This document shows positions 20,716-31,782 of a stretch of DNA of 64,000 bases, in pieces; positions within the stretch are counted from its first letter, which is position 1; each line of letters begins with the position of its first letter. The DNA comes from Hirudinaria manillensis. Its lineage: Eukaryota; Annelida; Clitellata; Hirudinida; Hirudinidae. The stretch spans positions 5,155,501-5,219,500 of the forward strand of contig CM067526.1 in NCBI GenBank assembly GCA_034509925.1, given 5' to 3'. Both the position numbers and the translations under genes were made by a program. A model generated the notes under the pieces. That model had not been told where the DNA came from, did not search any database, and worked only from the letters and a program-made list of their open reading frames with translations.

Positions 20716-23169
20716 GTTTGTTTTTTTCCATTTAAAGAAAGGCAAGCGCTTTGAAATTGATTAATCTTTAATTCAAAGTTTAGATAAGTTTTAAAGCAAG
20801 GTTTATTCACAGTCGAATTAGAAAATATATATTCCTTCTCTTATTCTTATAATTAATATTAATTATATTATTATTATGATATTATTATAAACCAATTTAA
20901 GAGATGCTTGCTCGATACTAATTCATGATGGATAAATAACTCGTGGTAGTTAAAATACTTGCTTGTTGTGATCCACGGTTCTAAACCGTCCTAATATTGG
21001 CATAATATTTTATTGGCAATTTCATTAAAATGACAATTATTACAAATAATAGTATTTCTGCTTTACACTTATAATCTAATTTAAATTAAATTGTAGCATT
21101 TATATGCTTCATAATTAATTTTTTTTCTTTAACATTCGAAGGACTTCCTCTTTTTAAATGCCAAAGGGGATCATTGAAAGACATTGAAGCAAAAATCTGT
21201 TGACAGCTTTTTAAATATGAGCGGGAAACGCCTGACGAACTTGAAACCTTTGATATCCTGTGACATCAAACAACCTCTTACTAAACTGAATGCTGCAGTT
21301 TATTCATAACTATTGCTAAATACTTGCATTAACCTAAATATGAATAAATCTCAATATAAATTAATATTGCCTAAAACTAGTCGATTAAATATTAATAAAC
21401 GACGATTTAAATCAATAAATTGCTTAATGACTACATGTATATTTCATTATAAACAGCATTTACAAGCGACAAATGAGCGATCAAAGCTTCAAGTTGACCG
21501 CCTGGAAAAATCACAAGATGGACGTGAATCACGAAAGTATCATGTCTAATATGTGTCTGGCATTATGTGGCGCTTGCTCTGGAAAGACAACAACACGCAA
21601 CAAAAGCAACAACAATCTTCAGACAACTCAGACTTGCAACAGCAACCAGTTAACCAAAGAATTGATGGCTCATGAGTTCATCTCAATGGCAAGACCAAGC
21701 TGTTTCAGTCCCGTTCCTGACAATCACATTTGTCTTTATTTTTTAGTTGAGGTCTCAGAAGTACCATTTATAGTTTAGATAATGAGACTATCATTGCATC
21801 GGACGTCATCATTATCCTCATCGTCATTATCAACATCATCATCATCGACACCATCATCTCCAGGTCCATCAATCTCAGCGAGAGAGAAGCGCATACTTTG
21901 GTATACCTCCTAAGTGATGCCATCATCGCGGAGTTATAACGTGGAGAGTTACAACATCTTTGGGAAATTCCTTAGTTTTTTTTTTATCCAGTCAAGCCTG
22001 GAGGACTCTAAATCAAATCAAATGATGCCACGTTTTCGTTTTTCAATTCTTTTACTTAATCGGAAATCAATACTCATTAAAAAATTAATAATTTTTCAAA
22101 TTTGTTCCATTATTTTGATAAATATTTATCATGTAAATATATTTGTTAGATATTCGTTGATAACCAAAATCATTTTACTCCAAATTCGAGGTTGTTGTAG
22201 TGAAATGTAGGTCATGACCTCAATAAATTCATCAGTGAAAAAGGTTTCAATTATATTCATTAGATGTGTATGAGTTCAAAATGTTTCTTTTTATTCAGCA
22301 CTTGAATTAATCACGCCCTTAGCATTTTGTGATGTTCGTAACACGTTGTGGAGTCTCTAAATCGTCTATTCTATGTTCGTCTATTTTGTGTTCAGACGAA
22401 CGAACAACAATCGCTAATCGAACATTCGCTAATCCTTGGAAGACTGAGCGGCACGTTGAAGAAAACGGGGAAATATGCGAGATTTACAAGGAGCTTGATG
22501 GATGGAAGATAAGAAGTCCCAACAAATGTTCACTTTTTGTCGAATTATTTTCTTAACTCTTTCTTCGTTGTTTTCGTCGTAAAAACTCCTGTTTCACCGC
22601 GAATCAGACCCTTGTGCCGAGAAGGGCAAAAAAACTTGAAAAATTTTCCCAAGCGCTGCTTCTGCATTCTGTTGGAAATTAACATGGTGCCTGAACGTGC
22701 TCTGAACCGGATGATGGCGATGACGACGATGACGATGACTTTGATGATAGCGATCCTGAGGTAAGAAAGTTCCTACAGAAAATGGTACAAGAGGTTTCTA
22801 TCAACACATCCGAAGAATTAATGGCGGACCCTTTGAACCACTCAACAAAAAGCAGACGATCGTACTAAAATTAAGGTCTGCATTTCAATTTGCAGTTTCG
22901 TATTTGTTTAGAGCGAGCATTAATTAATATCCGTATTTAATATCGCAACTAAAAAGATTTTATTGGTGTTTATTGTGTCGTTAAAATATAAAATAATTGA
23001 TTGGTTTAGAAATAAGAAAGTAGCCATTTTAGAAGAGATTCGATTGTTCAGAGGAATCATTGTTTTTTTGTTGAAGAAAATGGACTATTATCATGACTGT
23101 AGTGCAAAATCCGTGGATCTTGGAGAAGATTTAATTTAAACGATTGCCGATGAAAATTTACTTACCTTA

Positions 23170-23395
23170 TGTTTATTTTTGTGATGTTATTATTATTATT
23201 ATTAATTAATATTAACAACGATAATATTGTTATTATTTTTTAAAAAGCAGCATTATAATAATAATAATAATTATTATATATAATATATATATATAATATT
23301 ATTATTATTATTAATTATTATTATTTATAATAATAATAATTATATTATTATAATAATAATAATTATTATTATATTATATATTATTATTAATCTAA
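23170..23395. repeat. AT-only, self-complementary low-complexity tract
   Basis: Alternating TAA and TTA blocks around a TATATA core, so the strand can fold back on itself. Almost no G or C occurs from 23245 to 23390. Confidence 0.85.
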
Positions 23396-24854
23396 ACACG
23401 GTCCGAAGAATTGTGTCGGCATTTATGGTAATGAATAATTTATTAAATTTGGAAATAGATGAATAAACTATAATATATATTAACTGAAAGAATAACAAGG
23501 TGATTTGTTGTCGTTAATAAAGTATTAATTATTTTCCATTTGATTAATCAACATATGCTTCCACTTCCACTTATGACACAGACGACTATAAAAACATCCC
23601 CATACTTATTGATGAGTCCTTGGTATAGATGGCAACGATGACGACGACGATGACGATGGTGATGATTATGATGATGACGACGACGACGAAAATAGCAAAT
23701 TACCAACTTTTGTTCTATTTAGAATATTTTCTCAAGCGGGCATGAATGACAAGTAATTTCTCTCATCCAAATTTGCAAGTGCGGCTTATCTTGTAATAAT
23801 AATAATATAATCATATAATATAATAATAATAATTATTATTTCATTCATGGTTATAATTGCAATTCTAATCTTTAAAAATTTGCTAACAAATGATTTACGG
23901 AGACCAAAATTTTCTATGCGAATTTCGAGACCAATAGAAATCCATTCCACCCCAACAATGTCGGTCTTACATCTCTCGACATCACGTCTAATCCTATTTA
24001 ATTATGCATCATCCAATAATCCGTCTATCCACCAGACCCGTCCCTCCTACCGTCAATCTATCGGGCCTCTTATCTTTTTATCTTTCATGAAGATTTCACA
24101 CGGTTTTATTTGAATCAAAGTTTCCTGCACCAATTCGGTCTCCTTTCAAGTCTACCCATTCCCATCTCTTCACTCTATTTTTCCTTTTATTTATTTCCTA
24201 CGATTCTTGCCTTCAAAGTTGCTTTACACGTAGTAGGCAAGGATTCGCTCGCAAACTGCTGATTCATTAGACAGAATAAAAGCTTCACTTGGCCGGCAAA
24301 TTCTTGAAAGCCTAGAGAATTTTTACGAGAACTTGATTGATTTTAATCCTTTTCTTGTAATGTCGAAACAATCGATCATGATTTTGTTTATCAACAGAGG
24401 AATAAAAGACTTGTGGAAGGCTTGATCTGCGTGATTATACGGCTTAGTTGCGAACTCATCAATTTAGAACTCACCCTAATCTTAGCATCTCGTTCATCTT
24501 CTGCAACTCTCTCTCTCTCTCTTTCCCTCTCCCTTGTTCTCCATTTCTTCCTTTCGTTACTCCATCCTTCTCTACCGCCCCTTTTTGTTATTCGGCGAAA
24601 GCTTCTCAGAATCCTGGAAGCTCTCCTCAGTTTCAGATGCTTCTCTGGATTCCGCTTTCTCGCTGAGCCTCGAAAGGTAAATTACAATCGTGTTTTACTT
24701 TAAATTTATTTCCATAACTTGTTTTCTAATCTCTAAAATATCAGAAAGTTCGAAGAATGAGCCATCAAAGTTAGATATTGACTAGTTCGTCTCGGTGCGA
24801 TGACACGGACGAATCTACAGCGAACGAAGTTGCGCCGACATCTTTGACCTCAAA

Positions 24855-26315
24855 ATGGCTGCCAACATCACCGCCATTACTTCGTCTTCTTCGTCGGTGT
24901 TGTACGAAACTACCTCTGCCAGTGGTGAACTTCAACTGAAATACCCGACCTGGGAGACGGTGTTGATCTTGATGGCCTGCACCATCATCATCATCGGAAC
25001 CATCGTCGGAAACGTCCTCGTCTGCATCGCCGTCGCCATCGTCAAGAAGCTTCGAACGCCCTCGAATCTTCTCATCGTTTCTCTGGCCGTAGCCGATCTT
25101 TTGGTGGCAGTGGCAGACATGCCCCTGGCGGCTATGTACGAGGTGATGAACACTTGGGAGCTCGGAACGACCATGTGCGACGTGTGGACCTCGCTGGACG
25201 TCCTCTTGTGCACTGCCTCCATACTGAACCTCTGCATGATCAGTATCGACAGATATCTCGTCATCACGAGGCCATTCGACTACGCGATGAAGAGAACGCC
25301 GGCTCTCATGGCTCTCATGATTTTTTCGGTCTGGCTCCTGTCTGCCCTCATAAGCATCCCTCCGTTATTTGGCTGGAAGGCCGAACCGAATGACAAAGTC
25401 TGCGAGTTGAGTCAGGCCATCGGCTATCAGTTCTACGCGACGATAGGAGCTTTCTACCTACCTCTGTCGATCATGATTTTCATTTATTATCGCATCTACG
25501 CCGTATCGTCTCGAATTCACAAGTCGGAGCTCATGTCCGCTCCGCAAGACCACCGACCTCTGAGATCCACGAGCTCCTTCTCGTCTTCCATCGTCTCCAA
25601 CAAGAAAGCACCGAACGAATCAAGGTCGGGAAGGATCGAAAGGAACTCCATCGAGAGCAGCAGCAGCCGTAAACCTTGCCTGCATTCGAAGAATTCCATT
25701 CAGTCCAATCACAGCAGAAACGGCGTCGACGAAGCTGCCCAACAACACAGTGCAACTTCGCCGACGAACCTCGCCGTTCCAGATCCTGCAATCGCCGTGG
25801 GCCATGCCGATCCTCCTCGTAAAAGTCTGAAGAATGTCAGTTTCCTCCATCATCGGCCATCCTCTAATTCCGGACTTCACAAACTGCCGTCGGCTTCCAA
25901 AGAACGCAAGACGACGAAGACGCTGGGCATAATAATGGGATGTTTTGTGGCCTGCTGGTTACCTTTCTTTATCTTGGCTCTAGTCAAACCACTTTTACCT
26001 TCAGGAACTGTGGTGCCGGACTGGATATCGGCTCTTCTCCTTTGGCTCGGGTTTGCCAACAGTCTATTGAATCCCATCATCTACGCACGCTTCAACAGAG
26101 ACTTCAGAAAGCCGTTCAAAGAGATTATTTTCTGTCGTTGTGTAAATATCAACAGCCACATGAGGTCGGAGAGATTCACAGAGGAATACGGATTGTCTGG
26201 AGATCATTCTGGCACTGGTGTCGTCCGAAGAAACAACCAGCACCACAACAGAGGAAGCCTGCCAAACCAGGACCGATACAGCGGAACGTCGTTCGACGGA
26301 GCGAAATTCTTCTGA
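24855..26315 (+). CDS. Serotonin receptor-like GPCR (5-HT7/5-HT1 type), intronless
   Basis: The 486-aa class A amine receptor is complete in one exon. It has an N-linked site at N4 and TM1 around residues 35-63 with GNV (N53). TM2 has LAVADLL (D81). TM3 has D115, the residue that pairs with the amine, then the DRY motif at 132-134. C108 and C183 give the usual disulfide. TM5 has GAFYLPLSIM with Ala at 5.46, as in serotonin receptors. A long Ser-rich third loop runs from about 220 to 345 and suits Gs- or Gi-type coupling and phosphorylation. TM6 has CWLPFF (367-372) and TM7 has NPIIY (406-410). A Cys pair in FCRC near 427-429 is a likely palmitoylation site. The best match by eye is 5-HT7, with 5-HT1 second. 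An octopamine or dopamine receptor is less likely because TM5 lacks the paired serines. Start chosen at the first ATG before the glycosylated N-terminus. Confidence 0.9.
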   Translation: MAANITAITSSSSSVLYETTSASGELQLKYPTWETVLILMACTIIIIGTIVGNVLVCIAVAIVKKLRTPSNLLIVSLAVADLLVAVADMPLAAMYEVMNTWELGTTMCDVWTSLDVLLCTASILNLCMISIDRYLVITRPFDYAMKRTPALMALMIFSVWLLSALISIPPLFGWKAEPNDKVCELSQAIGYQFYATIGAFYLPLSIMIFIYYRIYAVSSRIHKSELMSAPQDHRPLRSTSSFSSSIVSNKKAPNESRSGRIERNSIESSSSRKPCLHSKNSIQSNHSRNGVDEAAQQHSATSPTNLAVPDPAIAVGHADPPRKSLKNVSFLHHRPSSNSGLHKLPSASKERKTTKTLGIIMGCFVACWLPFFILALVKPLLPSGTVVPDWISALLLWLGFANSLLNPIIYARFNRDFRKPFKEIIFCRCVNINSHMRSERFTEEYGLSGDHSGTGVVRRNNQHHNRGSLPNQDRYSGTSFDGAKFF

Positions 26316-26634
26316 TTGATTTCCGGCAATCCTCATCAACCTGGGATAGATTTTTGATTTAATTCTTATGACGAGGCTCTCCATCTAACAAGGTGTCCGG
26401 TGCGATTTATGAACCGATATCTCGGGTTCTTCATAAAAATGGTCTTTCATAAGCCTCACTTTTTTTCGTCAGTCGGTCGGTTCTGAATGTCTCATTTGTG
26501 GATAATTCGTGCCTATTCTTTGTCTTGAGGACATTTATGAAGGCTTGTTTAGAATGATGACAATTACAAACTCCGTTGTCTTCGAAGGAACATGCATAAT
26601 GTGCTTGGCAAATATGTACAGTTTTAATCCGCAG

Positions 26635-26640
26635 AATAAA
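26635..26640 (+). promoter_or_regulatory. Poly(A) signal AATAAA, serotonin receptor
   Basis: The hexamer lies 320 bp after the stop codon. Confidence 0.5.
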
Positions 26641-29600
26641 CGTGCTGACTTCACAGTGTACTTGTTTTTCATGAATAATTGATTGAGGACTGCCTCTTAA
26701 TTAACGAAAAACAGTTAAGTTACACGGAAGACAGATTTAAAAATCTTACATTAAAATCTTAATTTACTTTAAAGGGCGTGCTGAGAAAACCATCCAGAGT
26801 CGCTAGTTGCAAGAAATTATACGATTAATATTTATAATATAAAATATGTATTCGTATTTATCCGATATTTAGTATGCCTTATGTGTTCTATATGTGATGG
26901 CACTTTTCAATCGATTGCCATAGGCTTGGTGGGCCAACCCGAAGACGCTCCCTGGAATTGCAGGCTGGGCATCGAACACGACGCAAAACCAGTGTTGCCA
27001 ATAGTCTGCTGAATCCCATCATCTACGCTACATCGGCCTCATGCAGTACCGCTACATGTTCGGCCAACACCTGGTTGAACATTGCAATATAGAATTCATT
27101 ATTATTATGATTATCACCATCATCATCACTATATGAAATGGGACAAGTCTCAAGTGGTATAATTAACTCATTACTATTATCAGTGAATTAACAAAGAGAA
27201 AAGTCCCAATTGGCATCGTTAGCAATAACTAGCGAATTCTATTTCCCGAGCTTTCTAAAGTTTCATTTTTCGCTCTCCAAATCGCTCAGCTTCAACTTGC
27301 ATCGGAGTGGAAAAGGAAGATTTCATGATGAACTGCTCTTAAAAGTGTCCGCATTTGAGAATTATTTTGCTGCACAAAATAAATCCGAGGATAATTTTTA
27401 ACGAATTTTTCGAATCTTTTCTTTGCTCAGATGTCCAGAAATCTATGCTAAAATTTCATAAAGTTGAGAGTAGCACGTAATTGTGGTTGTTGCCTTTCTT
27501 TATTGGTATTGTTATTGTTGTTATGTGAGATATTACTTTCATAGAATATTAATAATTATTATTTTTATTTAAAACATTTAATAATAATAATAATAATAAT
27601 TGTTATAATTATATATTAAAATAATAATAATAATAACAATAATAATAATAACATATAATAGTGAAATAATTATAAAAATTATTATAAATAAAAGAAGAAT
27701 ATTAGAATAATAATATTATATTATGTAACAATAATTATAATATAACATAATAGTAATTATTTACAATAATTTCAATAATTATTATTATAATTATTTATAA
27801 TGATTATATTTATAATAATTATTATAGTTATAATTATAATAATTGTTTATAATTTATCATTATTTTGATGATAACAATAATTATTATTAATATTATATGG
27901 CTTCAAATAATAGCATTCACGTCCACATTACTGGAATTTTGAAATCTATCATCGTCGTCGTCGTCATCACCATCACCCGTTTCTTTTCTCCTGGGATTGA
28001 AGGCAATAATTGTCCTCTATTGCTACCCACGAACATTGCCGGTAATTTGGCGCCAAATAAATTGGGCAGATCTCTGAAAGCGCACAACGTGACCGCATAC
28101 AAGCGATGCCATCCATTAAATTCTTTTCATTATCATTACCATAACCTTGCCTGGAGATGCCAGTGCGGATCGTAAAGAAGGAAATTCCTGAGAGTTTATT
28201 GCCTCTGAAAGTGATTACGACATAATGGGCGAGATTTCGTCATAAAAGCAAGGAATACTTGTGCATCTGCTCGACATACAAGCATATACATTTTCAGCTC
28301 ATCTCAGCGAACATCATTCGTAGAGACTTAAATCTAAGATCACGACAACGGACCTGTTATTTACATGCGGAAATTCCTATTGGAGAGAGAATCCTATGAT
28401 TTCTTGAGTCACTTTTCTTTAATTGCCTCTCAAAACGTATCAAGTGAAACAATTAAAACTTGACTTTAAGTTGTGTACCTCTCGGTACACGAGGCAGACT
28501 GGAAAGAGGTCACAGAGCTAAGATATTAACGGAGTCTTGATTTCAGGCTTTCGGGCCTAAGCGTAAAGAATGCTTTACAAAGATACCATTAGCAAAACAT
28601 TTAACAGACTAGTATTAATGTAGCAATCTCACAACACTGTCATATATCTCTAACCTAGGTGACAACGGTTAATACTGTCGTTGTATTTAACGGCAAGTAC
28701 AGTAATTATTTGTGCTATCCCAGATATCATAATTACGAATAAATGTGGCTTGGTTGCTCTCTGCAGAGCCATACCAGCAACCGGCTTTTATTCCTCCGTA
28801 ACTCCTTCACAACAACATCACATTCTTCCATGTTTTCAACCCCAGCACGTTTCCAGCCGATTTTTCTTCGTTTGGCTAAAGTCTGACCCCGTTCAATCCT
28901 CATTTCCCTTAAAAATGTTCACTCAATTTCATTGCACAAATGTTTAATTTGACTGACAGGAGCACAGAAGAGCGATTTTTATTTTTCAACACGAGTACTT
29001 AACCTTAATTACCTTAATTATTCAATAACAGCTTTAACTGCATCTGTTAAAGCCAGTGTAAGTTACAATATTTTGGTCGTACAAGAAATTCATACGTAAG
29101 AGGTTCACGCCAGTGCAAAACATGCAAATCTCTGCGGATGAGTTCAAAAACAAATCGCAAAAACCTTTGCCAGTAGCAAAAAAATGACATTTTATTGAAA
29201 TTGACTCTAAAGGCGCAAATAATAACTTTCGGTAAAATCCGATTCCTCTCGTCAGAAATAAAAATCATGAGATTGCTATTCTTGCGCGAAAGAAATCCTT
29301 CATGTACAATAAGTGGTACGTGGAGCTGAAGTAAAATGGAGTAGTATTTCTCCTTGTTATTAACTACTGGTGCAATGTGCTCTTTACGATCACATTCTCT
29401 CGTGTTGCCCGCTCATTCATCGTGTCGACTGAGCATGTTTTTAAAAATCCAAAACAATCCAGACAAAGATGAAAGGTGATAAATGAGTGAATATCAGAAC
29501 AAACGTAAGAAACTTTCACTTGAGTTTTTAAAGAACAGACATGGCCAAATCTCTTGATAAAATGGTTATTATGAACCTAGTGAATAGAAAAACTAAAAAA

Positions 29601-31782
29601 ACCCAGATATTAAAAATTACATAATATAGCAAATGATAATGATATTTTTCATAAGAAGTTTGGGTTTGGGTAGCACGGGAGATACGAAAGCAGTCTATGA
29701 GAAGTCCACACCGGAAAATAACAAATCTTGTCAAAAGGAGCGCACTAAATCACACATGCTATCGTAACTTTGATCACAATAACGTTTTTTTAAAATAATT
29801 GATTGAATCGTAGGCCTCTGGGGTACAATACGTCGAGCGCAAAAATTAATACTATTATCATTATTCTAAGTAATTTAATATTATTTGGGGACTCTTCAAG
29901 TATGTATGATTGATTCGCCTAACACGACGAATTTATTGGTCTAATGTTACCAGTTGCAACAGACGGAATTGTTTTGTTATTTTTTTTTTAATTTTTATTA
30001 GAAATTCTGTAAGCGATGCACAACATCCTGTTTTTTGTATTTGCACTCGAAAGCATTTTTTAAGCCAAATCATCGGTTTGAAACTTTCAGGTACGTGGAC
30101 TTTTTTGTGTAACAAAACAATCCCGCTGCCGAGAAAGAACAGAGTCTCTGACAGTCTGACATGACATGGATGCCATGAGCGACCTCATTTTGGATCAGTC
30201 AATCGCGAATAAATGCTCGAAACTATTTCACGGAATTAATTATTTCTTATTATTTATTGTGGAGTCTATAGTCTCTGGCACAGAACATTCACCAACACAG
30301 CCTCCTGCATGAAATATTCACAAACACAATCGCTCTTCTGGCGAGTGGTGCAGAAGCCTGGGTCGGCCGCGGATTACGAACTGATTACACATCCGATGGT
30401 TTGGTGACTGATTGCCAGTGAAAATATCCAAAGGAGTCAGCGACTGAATCGGGAAAATTGGTTTCATGCTGCTACAAAGAAAAAGTAGGTCTCGGTTCGA
30501 TACTTATTGAATCGTAAGAAAAGGTCACCTAGAGCTTTAACGGCAGGTGTAAGCAATCCAGGAGGAATGCAAACATCGCAAAGGGTCCACCAGAGAAGTT
30601 CAGTGGTGTAAATAATTATGCCATAAAGGAGCATCCTCTGGACATCGCCGAACTCACCCAGAGGCAGGCCCTTACGTCGGAAAGTCAAGTTGTCCCATAT
30701 GGCAGATATTTTGGTGCCAACTAGGTGCAGCAAATCTTTCATAAAGATCAGAAATTTCATTGTTAAAACGAATAAGCACCACTAACTCCATTTTCGCCGA
30801 TGTGGAAAAAGAGATATTCGTGAGGAATAATTTTTGTCTACGTCGGGATTGTGCCCATTCCGGCAAAGTAACTTTGAACGCAGGATGTGAACACTTCGCA
30901 GCAAAGAATATAATTGAAAGTAATAACTTAGAGTGCTCGATACTCATTAAAGATCTTCCTTAAATGGTGGAATTGTGTTCACTCGAGTGAGCGTAAGAGA
31001 TCTTCGATTCCGGCAACGTTCATTTTCATTTCCACAACAAATACCAAAATTTTTGTTCCCGAGGTATTACTGTGAACGAAAGACAGAAACTTTGGCTTTT
31101 TTGTGCACCGAAACACTCCTCAATATTCCCGCTGTCGAGAAAGCGACGCAGTCTCACGGTACGAGTGTTGGATGTTCGCTTTATGTGGAATGTCAAATGC
31201 CGTTAGAGAAGCTGTTTTATCTCACCACGAACCCCCCAAATTTAATTATGTGGATGCTTTTTAATCAGGAATCAAAATGATAAAAACTACAATAATGACT
31301 GCCATCTGGTTAAGAACATAGCAAAACGTTCAAACAAAGAATTTGTTTTCAAACAACCAAGATTATTATAAACAAAATATCGTAAACTCATAATTAATAT
31401 TATTGTTATAAATGTTATTATGACATTGCCAATAACTATATATTATAAACCAATTCTTTTGCTATTCAGTACAACATTGAACTGGCTGTTTTGTAACCAT
31501 TACAATGATTAAGTAAAGATTTGTAACGAAATGTTAAACAAAATAATTATAAATAAAATACTTATAAATGTCATTTAATGCATCAATCTTTAATGGAATT
31601 ATATTTAATCAAGTATATGCTGAAACAAAAAAGTAATGTATCCAACCTCATCAATGGAAATGATTGTAAAACAAAACTTCAGAAATCTGAAAAAAAATTC
31701 CAAGAAAAATCCCAGTGTCTGAAAATTTCCAAAACGTCAACAACAACGAAACCCAATGCAAACCCTTTTGCTGAATACAAGC
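26641..31782. other. Gene-poor stretch downstream of the serotonin receptor
   Basis: After the GC-rich patch come AT-only tracts (27570-27890). From about 28.2 to 31.3 kb the DNA is less AT-rich and free of microsatellites. It includes a 98-codon minus-strand frame (30464-30760) and a 101-codon plus-strand frame (30975-31280). Neither resembles a family I know. Confidence 0.5.
26925..27080 (+). pseudogene. GC-rich patch containing a fragment of receptor TM7 coding sequence
   Basis: Bases 26995-27028 match the receptor at 26053-26086 over 34 bp with three differences and encode the same ANSLLNPIIYA segment. Flanking bases do not match the receptor. The patch is far richer in GC than its surroundings, and one frame reads YIGLMQYRYMFGQH just after it. 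It looks like a piece of coding DNA inserted or left behind, not a functional exon, as no splice context is clear. Confidence 0.55.

Larger units (their letters stand above)
18469..24854. other. Gene-poor stretch, 5' of CRAMP1 and of the serotonin receptor
   Basis: It should contain the CRAMP1 first exon and promoter and the receptor 5' region, but I cannot place them. It holds (ATT)n at 20577-20715, GAT/GAC triplet runs at 21796-21855, 22710-22755 and 23628-23690, self-complementary TTA/TAA DNA at 23170-23395, and a CT run at 24506-24535. A frame at 21473-21778 and another at 22712-22868 look slightly protein-like but lack a convincing splice context. Confidence 0.5.

Noticed and set aside
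20577-20810. Frame encoding dozens of Asn
   Set aside because: It is a translated ATT microsatellite with no conserved flank.
21473-21778. 101-codon frame with a GACSGKTTT segment that resembles a P-loop
   Set aside because: The flanks do not look like a nucleotide-binding domain and there is no neighbouring exon; likely chance.
22712-22868. Acidic frame followed by VRKFLQKMVQEVSINTSEEL and a stop, possible last exon
   Set aside because: An in-frame stop lies just before it, and no acceptor falls between that stop and the acidic run; the run itself is a GAT/GAC triplet repeat.
28200-31300. Search for an integrated viral or LTR element
   Set aside because: I saw no polymerase, integrase or capsid motif and no terminal repeats.
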